From: Arcobacter iocasae
GTDB lineage: Bacteria; Campylobacterota; Campylobacteria; Campylobacterales; Arcobacteraceae
NCBI RefSeq assembly: GCF_042214795.1
Contig: NZ_CP090177.1
Span: 1,860,001-1,924,000 of the forward strand
Direction of reading: 5' to 3'
DNA: 64,000 nucleotides
In this document: in pieces, positions 8,122-17,366 of the stretch
Numbering within the stretch: position 1 is the stretch's first letter
Layout of the letters: each line of letters opens with the position of its first letter
Program-made: the position numbers and the translations under genes
The notes under the pieces: model-generated
Database searches by the model: none
What the model saw: the letters and a program-made list of their open reading frames with translations, nothing else
What the model was told of the DNA's origin: nothing

Positions 8122-9228
8122 ATGAAAATAGGATTAGTAAAAGAGGTTAAAGTACATGAGTATAGAGTTGGTTTAACACCTGATGATGTTGCTACATATG
8201 TAAATAATGGACATACAGTTTTTGTTGAAATTGATGCGGGTATTGGGGCTGGATTTGAAAATGAAGAGTATGTAAAAGCTGGGGGAACAATTGTTGAAGA
8301 TAAACAAAAGCTTTTTGATGATTCTGAAATGATTGTGAAAGTAAAAGAGCCCTTGCCAGAGGAATATGACTTTTTCCATGAAGGTCAGATCTTATATACT
8401 TATTTACACATTGCAGCTGATAAACCACAAGCTGAAATGTTATTGTCTAAAAAAGTAAAAGCAATAGCATATGAAACTATTACATCTGCTGAGGGTGGAT
8501 TACCTTGTCTAACTCCTATGAGTGAAATAGCAGGAAGACTTGCAGCTCAAGAGGGTGCTAAGTATTTAGAAAAACCATTTGGTGGAAGAGGAGTTTTATT
8601 AGGTGGAGTTCCAGGAGTTCAAAGAGGTAATGTAGTAATCATTGGTGGTGGAATCGTTGGGCTTAATGCTTGTAAAATGTGTGTTGGACTTGGTGCAAAT
8701 GTTACAGTTATGGATATTTCAGCTTCAAGATTGGCATATTATGATGATTTATTTGGTTCAAAAGTAAATACTCTATTTTCAAATAGATCAAATATCTTAA
8801 AATCAATCAAAGAAGCAGATTTAGTAATAGGGGCTGTTTTAATTCCAGGGGCTGCTGCTCCTAAACTTATCTCTAAAGATGATTTAAAACTTATGAAGAA
8901 AAATGCAGTTGTAGTTGATGTTGCAATTGACCAAGGTGGTTGTTTTGAAACTTCAAAAGCTACATATCATGATGCTCCAACTTATGTTGTAAATGATGTA
9001 TTACATTATTGTGTTGCAAATATGCCAGGGGCTGTTTCTTTAACTTCTACTTTAGCATTAACAGCAACTACGCTAAGACATGGTTTATCAATAGCTAATA
9101 AAGGTTTAGAAAAAGCTCTTGCTGATGATAAACACTTATTAAATGGACTTAATACTTATGATGGGAAATTAACAAATGAAGCTGTTGCAAAAAGTTTAAA
9201 TATTGCATATGAACCTGTAAATTTCTAA
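8122..9228 (+). CDS. ald: Alanine dehydrogenase
   Basis: This 368-residue cytoplasmic enzyme interconverts L-alanine plus NAD+ with pyruvate, ammonium and NADH. Family features visible are the N-terminal KIGLVKEVKVHEYRVGLTPD, the catalytic region KVKEPLPEEYDF and LYTYLHIAAD, LTPMSEIAGRLAAQ, and the NAD-binding loop VVIIGGGIVGLNAC near residue 175. Length is normal (about 370). It follows the NDH-2-like gene closely and is probably co-transcribed with it. With the serine dehydratase and aap transporter further on, it suggests amino acids are used as carbon and nitrogen sources. A weak hairpin terminator follows. Confidence 0.95.
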   Translation: MKIGLVKEVKVHEYRVGLTPDDVATYVNNGHTVFVEIDAGIGAGFENEEYVKAGGTIVEDKQKLFDDSEMIVKVKEPLPEEYDFFHEGQILYTYLHIAADKPQAEMLLSKKVKAIAYETITSAEGGLPCLTPMSEIAGRLAAQEGAKYLEKPFGGRGVLLGGVPGVQRGNVVIIGGGIVGLNACKMCVGLGANVTVMDISASRLAYYDDLFGSKVNTLFSNRSNILKSIKEADLVIGAVLIPGAAAPKLISKDDLKLMKKNAVVVDVAIDQGGCFETSKATYHDAPTYVVNDVLHYCVANMPGAVSLTSTLALTATTLRHGLSIANKGLEKALADDKHLLNGLNTYDGKLTNEAVAKSLNIAYEPVNF

Positions 9229-9246
9229 TTTAACTATAAATTTTTT

Positions 9247-9274
9247 AAAGTCAATAATTTATATTATTGGCTTT
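9247..9274 (+). terminator. Probable terminator after ald
   Basis: AAAGTCAATAAT and ATTATTGGCTTT form a 12-bp stem with one G-T pair and a 4-base loop, followed by an AT-rich tail with a short T-run. Confidence 0.5.
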
Positions 9275-9323
9275 AATTTAATAATACTTCTGTATAATTT
9301 TTCCTTTTTAAAAAAGGACTTCC

Positions 9324-9953
9324 ATGTTTGATTATATAAATATATCAATTTTAGCAATTTTTATACCAACTTTCTTTTTTGTTTCAATTACTCCAGGAAT
9401 GTGTATGACTTTATCTTTGAGTATGGGTATGAGCATTGGTTTGAAAAAAACAATGTATATGATGGTAGGAGAGCTTTTAGGAGTAGGCTTAGTTGCTACT
9501 TCTTCAGTTATTGGTGTTGCTACTATTATGCTAAGTCATCCAACTATTTTTTTAGTTTTAAAATATTGTGGAGGAGCTTATTTAATATACCTAGGTGTAA
9601 CTATGTGGTTATCAAGAGGGAAAATGGCTTTAAATTTAGAATCGTGTAGTTTTAATGTTTCTAGAAGAAATCTTGCTATTCAAGGTTTTGTAACAGCAAT
9701 TGCAAATCCAAAAGGGTGGGCTTTTTTTATTGCTTTATTGCCACCATTTATTGATGAAAACTTAGCTTATATACCTCAATTAGCTGTTTTGATATTTCTT
9801 ATACTTTTACTTGAATTTTCTTGTTTGATTATATATGCCACAGGTGGAACTACTTTAAGAAAGTTATTACAAAACTCTTCAAATGTAAAACTATTAAATA
9901 AAATAGCTGGTTCTATGATGATAGGAATAGGAATTTGGTTAGCTTTAACCTAA
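9324..9953 (+). CDS. LysE/RhtB family amino-acid exporter
   Basis: This 209-residue inner-membrane protein has about six hydrophobic segments and the LysE family signatures: ITPGMCMTLSLSMGMSIGLKK near the N-terminus, GGAYLIYLGVTMW near 90, and FVTAIANPKGWAFFIALLPPFID near 125-145. LysE/RhtB proteins export amino acids or derivatives using the proton gradient. It lies downstream of ald in the same direction, but a hairpin and 95 bases intervene, so it may be transcribed separately. It could protect against overaccumulation of alanine or another amino acid. The substrate cannot be predicted from sequence. Confidence 0.85.
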   Translation: MFDYINISILAIFIPTFFFVSITPGMCMTLSLSMGMSIGLKKTMYMMVGELLGVGLVATSSVIGVATIMLSHPTIFLVLKYCGGAYLIYLGVTMWLSRGKMALNLESCSFNVSRRNLAIQGFVTAIANPKGWAFFIALLPPFIDENLAYIPQLAVLIFLILLLEFSCLIIYATGGTTLRKLLQNSSNVKLLNKIAGSMMIGIGIWLALT

Positions 9954-9968
9954 ATCCCTATTTAGAAA

Positions 9969-12209
9969 TTATTTTTTCCCTGTAAATTCACTTTCATTTA
10001 CATTTTCTACAACTTTATTAGCAATTTCTTTAGTGTCATTTGAAATTTTATTTGTCTCTTCTGCTACTTGAGCATTTTCTTGGGTGAATTTATCTAGATT
10101 ATTTATAGTTTCACTAATACTTATCATCGCTTCAGTTTGCTCTTTTGCACCACTTGCAACATCATTTATGATTATATTAGTTTCATTTATTTTATCTTCT
10201 AGTTTTTCAAAACCAGAAATCATACTAGTACTAATCTCTTTACCTTCTAGGGTTTGTTGACTGGCTGATTCAACTAAATCTTTAATCTCACGAGCTGCTT
10301 CTGCACTTCTTGATGCTAGATTTCGCACTTCTTGTGCAACAACTGCAAATCCTTTTCCAGCTTCTCCAGCAGTTGCTGCTTCAACGGCAGCATTTAGTGA
10401 AAGAATATTTGTTTGGAAAGCAATTTGATCAATTAAGGCAATTGATTCATTGATAGTTTGAACTTTTTCATTTATTTGATCCATTGCTAAAACAGTTTTA
10501 TTAGCAAGGTCTTTACCCAAGTTTGATGATTTTTGAGTTTCAGAAGAGATTGTAAACATATTTTGTGCTTTTTGGCTAGTTTGATTAACATTAGCTGTAA
10601 CTTCTGTAACAGAAGCTGCCACTTCTTCTAATGAAGCTGCTTGATTTGTAGCATTTTTACTTAAAACAGTAACATTAGTTGATAACTCACTTGCTGTATC
10701 TCTTAATTTTAATCCATCTTCTTGATTATTTAATAACATGTCTGTAATAATACTATTCATTATTGCAATTTCATGACCAACTTTACCATTAGCTTTTTTA
10801 TTAAGATTTTTTGTAAAGTCTTTTTTCGCATACTGTTCTAATACAGAACTTAATTCATTTATATCTTTTCCTACAAATTCTTCTAAATTGTGTAGCATAT
10901 TATTAATAAGATCTTTTAATTCATTTAAAGATGAAGTATTACTTGTAGCTTTAATTCTATTAGCTAAGTATCCTTTACTTATATCATTTACTACTTCTTT
11001 TACATTTGAAATTAGATTTTTATCTTCTGTCAAATTAGCCTTTGTTGCTTCAATATTTTCATTAATAACTTTTGCCATATTACCAATTTCATCATTACTT
11101 TTAATATCAATTTTTGCAACATCATCTTTTGTATGGTTTAAATATGCAAAAAATTCTAATAAACCATTTTGAAATTTTAGTAATGGTTTAGAAACCATTT
11201 TATTCATTAAAATAAAAATTACACCTTGTAAAAGTAATGTTAAAATAATTGTAGCAATGATAAACATTATTTGAACTTGCTCAGATATTGCTAAAAACTC
11301 ATTTTCATTTGAACCTACAACAATAGTCCAATTCCACTTATCATAAGTATTAAATGCTGCAATTTTTCTGGTGGTTTTATTTTTTTCAATATAATTATAA
11401 TGTATAACACCATTTTTATTTTTTAAAATTTCTTGAATAAAACTTTTATTATCTGCATCTTTTAAATTAAATACATTTTTACCTTCTAAAGATTTATGAA
11501 GAATTAAATTACCTTTGTTATCAAGAATATAAATATATCCTGTATCTCCAATAATTACTTTCTTTAATTCTTTTTTTAGTATTTCCAAACCTTTTGTAAA
11601 ATCATATCCAATATATAAAGCCCCAATAATTTTGTCATTTTTTATAATAGGTGAATAAATAGACATATATGTTTTTCCAGCGATTTTCTCTAGTCCTATA
11701 TATTTTTCTTTATTTTCAATTTTTTTGTAAGTTTGTCCATTTGGGTCAATCTTATTTACTAAAATTCTTTCACCTTTTTCATTTAATATAGAAGATGAAA
11801 TATTAATATATTGATTTTTATCTTTAACATATACTGCTGAAACTTGGCCTGTTAATTCTTTAAAACGGTCAACTCTATCATAGGTTTTGTTTAATCTTGC
11901 AAATCCATCGTAAAGTAGCAAGGTTTCAACTCCATTTATTTTAACAGTATCTGTTCCTCGTATTCTTAAGTTTAAAAAAGATTTTTGAAATACATTAAAG
12001 AGCACTAGGGCATTTTCTTCCAATGAATCATTATATATTTTTGTTGTTTGAAGATAATCACCTGCTTGAGATTGTAAGTTTATTTCTAAATCTTTTATGA
12101 TTTTTGTCTTAATACTATTTATCATAATAACAGTAAAAATAATCATTACAGTTACAAGGGTGATTCCAATTAAAATCGAAATCTTTTTATTTATTGAGTT
12201 ATTTATCAT
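9969..12209 (-). CDS. Methyl-accepting chemotaxis protein with double Cache-type sensor
   Basis: This 746-residue chemoreceptor has a first membrane helix (about 10-32), a roughly 280-residue periplasmic sensor, a second helix (about 313-337), a HAMP-like region, a long linker and the signalling hairpin with tip IDQIAFQTNILSLNAAVEAA, which contacts CheA and CheW. The periplasmic part contains Cache signatures (SIYSPIIKNDKIIGALYIGYDF and GYIYILDNKGNLILHK), fitting a Cache_3-Cache_2 double sensor. It ends in SEFTGKK, a tail similar to the other chemoreceptors here, and has no xWxxF docking motif. It lies next to the serine dehydratase gene on the same strand, which makes an amino-acid or organic-acid ligand plausible but unproven. 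Confidence 0.92.
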   Translation of the reverse strand: MINNSINKKISILIGITLVTVMIIFTVIMINSIKTKIIKDLEINLQSQAGDYLQTTKIYNDSLEENALVLFNVFQKSFLNLRIRGTDTVKINGVETLLLYDGFARLNKTYDRVDRFKELTGQVSAVYVKDKNQYINISSSILNEKGERILVNKIDPNGQTYKKIENKEKYIGLEKIAGKTYMSIYSPIIKNDKIIGALYIGYDFTKGLEILKKELKKVIIGDTGYIYILDNKGNLILHKSLEGKNVFNLKDADNKSFIQEILKNKNGVIHYNYIEKNKTTRKIAAFNTYDKWNWTIVVGSNENEFLAISEQVQIMFIIATIILTLLLQGVIFILMNKMVSKPLLKFQNGLLEFFAYLNHTKDDVAKIDIKSNDEIGNMAKVINENIEATKANLTEDKNLISNVKEVVNDISKGYLANRIKATSNTSSLNELKDLINNMLHNLEEFVGKDINELSSVLEQYAKKDFTKNLNKKANGKVGHEIAIMNSIITDMLLNNQEDGLKLRDTASELSTNVTVLSKNATNQAASLEEVAASVTEVTANVNQTSQKAQNMFTISSETQKSSNLGKDLANKTVLAMDQINEKVQTINESIALIDQIAFQTNILSLNAAVEAATAGEAGKGFAVVAQEVRNLASRSAEAAREIKDLVESASQQTLEGKEISTSMISGFEKLEDKINETNIIINDVASGAKEQTEAMISISETINNLDKFTQENAQVAEETNKISNDTKEIANKVVENVNESEFTGKK

Positions 12210-12230
12210 TAAAAATCCTTAAATTTTTTA

Positions 12231-13595
12231 TTAACATTCAACATAGTGAACAGCAAGTCCACCTTTTGATGTTTCTTTATATTTTTTTTTCATATCTTTC
12301 CCTGTATCGTACATAGTTTTTATCACTGAATCTAATGAAACATAATGTTTTCCATCAGAGTTTAATGCCATTCTTGCAGCATTTATAGCTTTTATTGCAC
12401 CCATAGCATTTCTTTCAATACAAGGTATTTGAACTAAGCCACCAATAGGATCACAAGTAAGTCCTAAATTATGCTCCATACCAATTTCTGCTGCATTTTC
12501 AATTTGCTCAATACTTGCACCTAGATATTGTGCAAGACCAGCTGCTGCCATGGAGCAAGCGACACCAACTTCACCTTGACAGCCAACATCCGCACCTGAA
12601 ATAGAGGCATTCTTTTGGTATAAAAGTCCAATAGCACCAGCTGTTAATAAAAAGTTGATTACAACTTCTTTTTCATCTTCATTATCTTTTATTAAAAAAT
12701 GAGTAATATAATGCATAACTGCAGGAATAATTCCAGCAGCACCATTTGTAGGTGCTGTGACTACTCTTCTTGTACTTGCATTTTCTTCATTAACAGCAAG
12801 TGCAAAAAGATTTACCCAATCCATAGAAATTAAAGGATCATTTTCTTGTTTACTTTTTAGTTTTGTATAAAGTTTAAATGCTCGTTTTGGAACATTTAAT
12901 CCACCAGGAAGCATTCCATCAGCTTTTAATCCATTTTGAACACACTCTTTCATAATTTGCCAAATTTCAAGTAAGTCATTTTCAATGACTTCTTTTGATT
13001 TAAGTACTTTTTCATTCTCAAGGATTAGTTCATTAATATTTAAAGAGTTTTTTTTACAAAGATGTAGTAGTTCTTTTGCACTTGAGAAAAAGTAGGGTAG
13101 TTGTCTAGTCTCTTTTATTTTATTATTAATTTCATCTTCACTAATTACTTCTCCACCACCAATTGAATAATATGTTTTATTAAATAATTCGTATGAATCT
13201 TGATAAATAGTTAGTTTAATTGCATTTGGATGGAAGGGTAGAGGTTTGTTTTTGTATAAAATAAGGTCATTTTTAAATGAAAATTTTATTATTTTTTCAT
13301 TTTGTAATTTAATTGTAGAATCTTTTTTTATTTCATTTATTATTTTATCAATATTATTGATATCTACACTTTTTGGAATATTGCCTAATAATCCTAAAAT
13401 TACTGCAACATCACTTTGATGACCAACTCCAGTTGAACCAAGTGAACCAAAAAGTTCGATTTTTATTCTAGTAAGATTATCAAAGAATTTTTCTTCTCTT
13501 ATTTTTTCACAAAATCTTTTTGCTATTAACATAGGACCTACTGTATGGGAACTTGAAGGTCCTATACCTATTTTAAAAAGATTAAAAATAGTCAT
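12231..13595 (-). CDS. sdaA: L-serine ammonia-lyase, single-chain iron-sulfur type
   Basis: This 454-residue enzyme deaminates L-serine to pyruvate and ammonia in the cytoplasm. The N-terminal beta domain begins FNLFKIGIGPSSSHTVGPM, the family hallmark, and includes GSLGSTGVGHQSD. The C-terminal alpha domain has APTNGAAGIIPAV and the cysteines expected to hold a [4Fe-4S] cluster (SGADVGCQGEVGVACS near 340-355 and GLTCDPIGGLVQIPC near 385-400). Length is that of the fused SdaA/SdaB form. It lies 21 bases before the chemoreceptor gene and 35 bases after a RhtB exporter gene on the same strand, so exporter, dehydratase and receptor may be one unit after the aap genes. Confidence 0.96.
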   Translation of the reverse strand: MTIFNLFKIGIGPSSSHTVGPMLIAKRFCEKIREEKFFDNLTRIKIELFGSLGSTGVGHQSDVAVILGLLGNIPKSVDINNIDKIINEIKKDSTIKLQNEKIIKFSFKNDLILYKNKPLPFHPNAIKLTIYQDSYELFNKTYYSIGGGEVISEDEINNKIKETRQLPYFFSSAKELLHLCKKNSLNINELILENEKVLKSKEVIENDLLEIWQIMKECVQNGLKADGMLPGGLNVPKRAFKLYTKLKSKQENDPLISMDWVNLFALAVNEENASTRRVVTAPTNGAAGIIPAVMHYITHFLIKDNEDEKEVVINFLLTAGAIGLLYQKNASISGADVGCQGEVGVACSMAAAGLAQYLGASIEQIENAAEIGMEHNLGLTCDPIGGLVQIPCIERNAMGAIKAINAARMALNSDGKHYVSLDSVIKTMYDTGKDMKKKYKETSKGGLAVHYVEC

Positions 13596-13630
13596 TAAAA
13601 TAATCCTATGATTAGAAATTTATTAAGTCT

Positions 13631-14245
13631 TTATGCCTTAATAATTAAAGCGCCACCAGCTGTAATCATTACACTACCAGCTGCGATATTCATTTTTCTT
13701 TTTGCTTTTTTACTTTTGAATAAACTTCTTGCACCACTTGCACTATATGCATAAAAAAGCATTACTCCACTTAGTATAAAAGTTACTATAAGTGAAATTA
13801 TAACAATGTCAAGTGTGCTTAAAGTTTGTAAATTTACAAAAGTAGGTAAAAACCCTAAATAAAATAGTATAACTTTTGGATTACTTAATGTTATAAGAAG
13901 TCCTGTTATAAAATTTTTCTTCCATGATAATTCCAGTACAGCTTTTACATCTGTATCTTTTTCTTTTGAAGTCAATATCTTATAACCTAAAAAAAGAAGA
14001 TATATCCCACCTAAATATTTAACAAGTATAAAAAAATCACCTAAAATAGATGCAATTGCATTAAGTCCAAATATTGCTAATAATAAGAAAATAATATCAC
14101 CAAATACAATTCCTAATACAACAAAAGCTGCATTGGAAAAGCCTGAAGCTAATGCTCTAGAAATGGTAGCAAAAACTCCAGGACCTGGAGTAATTGCTAA
14201 TAAAAACATTGCACTTGCAAATGCAATTACATTTAATAAGCTCAT
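13631..14245 (-). CDS. LysE/RhtB family amino-acid exporter
   Basis: This 204-residue inner-membrane protein has six hydrophobic segments and family signatures LLAITPGPGVFATISRALASGF (about 16-38), YLGGIYLLFLGYKIL and GLLITLSNPKVILFYLGFLPTFV (about 114-137). It is nearer the RhtB/threonine-homoserine branch than the 9324 gene because it keeps TPGPG. It lies between the aapP gene (16 bases upstream) and sdaA, which suggests export of excess serine, threonine or similar amino acids brought in by the ABC transporter. The substrate is not determined by sequence. Confidence 0.87.
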   Translation of the reverse strand: MSLLNVIAFASAMFLLAITPGPGVFATISRALASGFSNAAFVVLGIVFGDIIFLLLAIFGLNAIASILGDFFILVKYLGGIYLLFLGYKILTSKEKDTDVKAVLELSWKKNFITGLLITLSNPKVILFYLGFLPTFVNLQTLSTLDIVIISLIVTFILSGVMLFYAYSASGARSLFKSKKAKRKMNIAAGSVMITAGGALIIKA

Positions 14246-14261
14246 TTTTATTCTCGTATTT

Positions 14262-15008
14262 TTAGTGGTCTAAAATTTGCTCTAAAAACTGTTTTAATCT
14301 ATCAGATTGAGGATTATCAAAGAACTCAGTTGGAGTATTTTCTTCTACTATTTGTCCAGCATCCATAAATATAACTCTATCTGCAACTTTTTTTGCAAAT
14401 CCCATTTCATGTGTTACACAAACCATTGTAATACCATCATCTGCAAGTTCAGTCATTACATCTAGAACTTCACCAATCATTTCAGGATCTAGTGCTGATG
14501 TTGGTTCATCAAATAGCATGATTTCAGGGTTTATACACAAACATCTTGCTATTGCAACTCTTTGTTGTTGTCCACCAGATAATTGATTTGGAAATTTATG
14601 TGCTTGTTCTGCAATTTTTACTCGCTCTAAGTAGTGCATTGCAGTTTCTATAGCTTGTTTTCTTGGAGTTTTTGTTACCCAAGTTGGAGCTAAAATTAAA
14701 TTTTCCAAAATTGAAAGATGTGGGAAAAGATTAAAATGTTGGAATACCATTCCAACATGTGTTCTTATCTCTCTAATTCTTTTTACATCTTCAGTCATTT
14801 CTAATCCAGCAACATACATTTCACCCTCTTGAAAGGCTTCAAGTCTATTCATACATCTAATTGTTGTAGATTTACCAGAACCTGAAGGTCCACAAATAAC
14901 AATTCTCTCACCTTTTTTTACTCTTAAATTAATGTCTTTTAGTACATGGAAATCTCCATACCACTTGTTAACATTAGTCATTTCTATCATATAATCTAAA
15001 TTACTCAT
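14262..15008 (-). CDS. aapP: Amino-acid ABC transporter ATP-binding protein
   Basis: This 248-residue cytoplasmic ATPase powers the AapQM permease. The Walker A motif is GPSGSGKST (about 39-47), the signature LSGGQQQRVAIARCL (about 142-156), Walker B IMLFDEPTSALDPE (about 163-176) and the switch histidine is in VCVTHEMGF. It belongs to the polar amino-acid (GlnQ/AapP/HisP) group. It is the last gene of aapJQMP, 15 bases after aapM. The system probably imports a broad range of L-amino acids, as in rhizobial Aap. Confidence 0.95.
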   Translation of the reverse strand: MSNLDYMIEMTNVNKWYGDFHVLKDINLRVKKGERIVICGPSGSGKSTTIRCMNRLEAFQEGEMYVAGLEMTEDVKRIREIRTHVGMVFQHFNLFPHLSILENLILAPTWVTKTPRKQAIETAMHYLERVKIAEQAHKFPNQLSGGQQQRVAIARCLCINPEIMLFDEPTSALDPEMIGEVLDVMTELADDGITMVCVTHEMGFAKKVADRVIFMDAGQIVEENTPTEFFDNPQSDRLKQFLEQILDH

Positions 15009-15023
15009 AATCTTTTCCTATTC

Positions 15024-16103
15024 TTATTTATGATCTGTATTAAATCTGTTTTCTACTGATTGTGCATATTTCGACATACTAAAACAAATTATCCAATAAA
15101 TCATTGTTACAAAAACATAACCTTCTGTTTCAAATCCTAACCAATGCGGATCTGATGTTGTTAATGTTACCATTGCTAAAACATCAAATAATCCAATAAT
15201 CAATACAAGCGTTGTATCTTTAAATAATGCAACAAATGAACCAACAATATTTGGAATTGATATCTTTAGTGCTTGCGGTAAAATAACTAAGCCCATTGCC
15301 TGCCAATATGAAAGTCCAATTGAATCTGCTGCTTCATATTGTCCTTTAGGAATTGCTTGTAATCCACCTCTTATAACTTCTGCAAGATATGCAGCTTGGA
15401 AAAGAGTAACACCTATTAATGCTCTTAATAACTTATCAAAAGTCACACCTTCAGGGAAAAATAAAGGTAGAATTACAGATGACATGAATAACAGAGTAAT
15501 TAAAGGTACACCTCTAATAAATTCAATATATAAAACACTTATTGTTTTTATAATAGGCATATTTGATTGTCGTCCAAGGGCAAATATAATCCCTATAGGA
15601 AAAGACACGACAATACCAACAGATGCAACAACCATAGTAAGCATTAATCCACCCCATTTTGTTGTGGGAACTACTTCTAATCCTAATCCACCATGAATTA
15701 AAATAAATGAAGCAATAGGGAACAAAATAAGTATAGTTGCTCTTACTTTTATGTGTCTAATTTTTTTAAATAATACTATTGAAGCTACAAATAAAGCTAA
15801 AATAAGATTAGGTCTCCAATATAAATCTTCTGGATAAAAACCATAAATAAACTGATTGAATTTTTCATAAATAAAAATCCATCTTGCCCCATGTTTAGTT
15901 ATCTCTTCTTTTGTCCCAGTCCATGTTGCATCAAAAATCATCCAATTTAACAATGGTGGAATAATATAATAAAGTAAAACAAGAGATAAAATAGTTAGAA
16001 TTGAACTAATTGGTGATGGAAAAAGATTTTCTTTTATCCATTTAATAGGTCCACTTACTCCTAAAGGAGCCGGTCTTGTTTCTAATTTTTCATAAATTGC
16101 CAT
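15024..16103 (-). CDS. aapM: Amino-acid ABC transporter permease AapM
   Basis: This 359-residue inner-membrane permease has a leading hydrophobic region (helices near 33-55 and 100-145) followed by a HisM-type domain with the EAA-like loop EVIRGGLQAIPKGQYEAADSIGLSYWQAM (about 240-268) that docks on the ATPase. The long N-terminal extension with extra helices is typical of AapM/BztC and distinguishes it from shorter GlnP permeases. Its start overlaps the aapQ stop by one base, indicating translational coupling. Together with AapQ it should form the heterodimeric channel for L-amino acids. Confidence 0.92.
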   Translation of the reverse strand: MAIYEKLETRPAPLGVSGPIKWIKENLFPSPISSILTILSLVLLYYIIPPLLNWMIFDATWTGTKEEITKHGARWIFIYEKFNQFIYGFYPEDLYWRPNLILALFVASIVLFKKIRHIKVRATILILFPIASFILIHGGLGLEVVPTTKWGGLMLTMVVASVGIVVSFPIGIIFALGRQSNMPIIKTISVLYIEFIRGVPLITLLFMSSVILPLFFPEGVTFDKLLRALIGVTLFQAAYLAEVIRGGLQAIPKGQYEAADSIGLSYWQAMGLVILPQALKISIPNIVGSFVALFKDTTLVLIIGLFDVLAMVTLTTSDPHWLGFETEGYVFVTMIYWIICFSMSKYAQSVENRFNTDHK

Positions 16104-17284
16104 TATCTCTCCTTTATTTGTATTTTTGCATTAATAAAATTCATTATAATAGATATGAATATACTAATTGTTAAATACACAGCCATTGTCATTAAGATTA
16201 TTTCTATAGCTTGACCAACTTGATTTAGTGCAGTTCCTGCAAATAGTGTTACAAGTTCTGGATATCCAATTGCTGTTGCAAGTGATGAATTTTTCATTAA
16301 ATTTAAATATTGATTAATAACTGGAGGAATAATAACTCTTAATGCTTGAGGAAGAACAACTCTTCTTAGGATAATATGGTTTTTTAATCCTAATGAATTT
16401 GCTGCTTCTTTTTGCCCTTTTGGAACAGCTTCAATACCTGCTCTTACCGCTTCTGCTATATAAGTAGCGGGATAAATACTAAGTGCAAAAGATAAGGCTA
16501 AAAGTTCAGGTGTCATAGTCCAACCACCAACAAAGTTGAAGCCTTTAAGTGCTGAATACTCTAGTGTTGCAGGAGAACCACTAACAAAATAAACTAAAAC
16601 TGGACTAACAATTAAAATAACTAAAGAAGTCCAAAAAACTGGAAATTCTTCACCTGTTTCATCATGTTTCTTTTTTGCCCATTTTGCAAGATAAACAACT
16701 GCTGCAATTGCAATAAAAAATGCAATTATTACAGATATAAAACCACTTTCTAAAATAGGTCTTGGGATATATAATCCTCTATTATTTAAGAAAAATGCAT
16801 CCATATAAGACATGGATTGTCTGGGACCTGGGAGTGCGGCTAATACAACATTATACCAAAATAGTATTTGTAACAGTATTGGAATATTTCTAAATGTTTC
16901 TACATATACTAAGCAAAGTTTAGAAATCATGAAGTTTTTTGATAATCTACCAATTCCAACTAATAATCCAATTATTGTAGAAAAGAATATACCAATTCCT
17001 GATACTAAAAGAGTATTTAATATACCTATAACAAATACTCTTGCATAAGTATCTGATTCTGTATAGGGAATTAGTGTTGATATGATACCAAATCCAGCTT
17101 CATTACCTAAAAAGTCAAATCCTGTATTAATCCCACGTTTTTCAATGTTAACAAACATATTGTGCAAAACATAATATGTAAATAGAAAAATGGCTGCAAG
17201 AGCTAATATTTGATAAATAATTGCTCTAATCTTTGGGTTATTGTAAAAAGCGACGCCTTTTACTATTTTTTTGTGTTCTTTCAT
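16103..17284 (-). CDS. aapQ: Amino-acid ABC transporter permease AapQ
   Basis: This 393-residue inner-membrane permease has an N-terminal helix (about 25-45), an extended periplasmic segment, then a HisM-like core with VETFRNIPILLQILFWY and the EAA-like loop EAVRAGIEAVPKGQKEAANSLGLKNHIIL (about 278-306). Length and insertions fit AapQ/BztB. It is separated from aapJ by 82 bases containing a strong hairpin, so expression is probably lower than that of the binding protein. It is coupled to aapM by overlap. Confidence 0.92.
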   Translation of the reverse strand: MKEHKKIVKGVAFYNNPKIRAIIYQILALAAIFLFTYYVLHNMFVNIEKRGINTGFDFLGNEAGFGIISTLIPYTESDTYARVFVIGILNTLLVSGIGIFFSTIIGLLVGIGRLSKNFMISKLCLVYVETFRNIPILLQILFWYNVVLAALPGPRQSMSYMDAFFLNNRGLYIPRPILESGFISVIIAFFIAIAAVVYLAKWAKKKHDETGEEFPVFWTSLVILIVSPVLVYFVSGSPATLEYSALKGFNFVGGWTMTPELLALSFALSIYPATYIAEAVRAGIEAVPKGQKEAANSLGLKNHIILRRVVLPQALRVIIPPVINQYLNLMKNSSLATAIGYPELVTLFAGTALNQVGQAIEIILMTMAVYLTISIFISIIMNFINAKIQIKER

Positions 17285-17301
17285 TCTTTCACCTTATAAT
17301 G

Positions 17302-17332
17302 AAAAAAGGGGAAGTTATTCTTCCCCTTTTTT
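17302..17332 (-). terminator. Intercistronic hairpin between aapJ and aapQ
   Basis: A perfect 13-bp inverted repeat (AAAAAAGGGGAAG, 5-base loop, CTTCCCCTTTTTT) lies in the 82-base gap inside the operon. It has the form of an intrinsic terminator, and partial readthrough would give more binding protein than permease, a common arrangement for ABC importers. Confidence 0.75.
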
Positions 17333-17366
17333 TTATTAAATAATTTTTGTAAATAGTTTACTTAGA

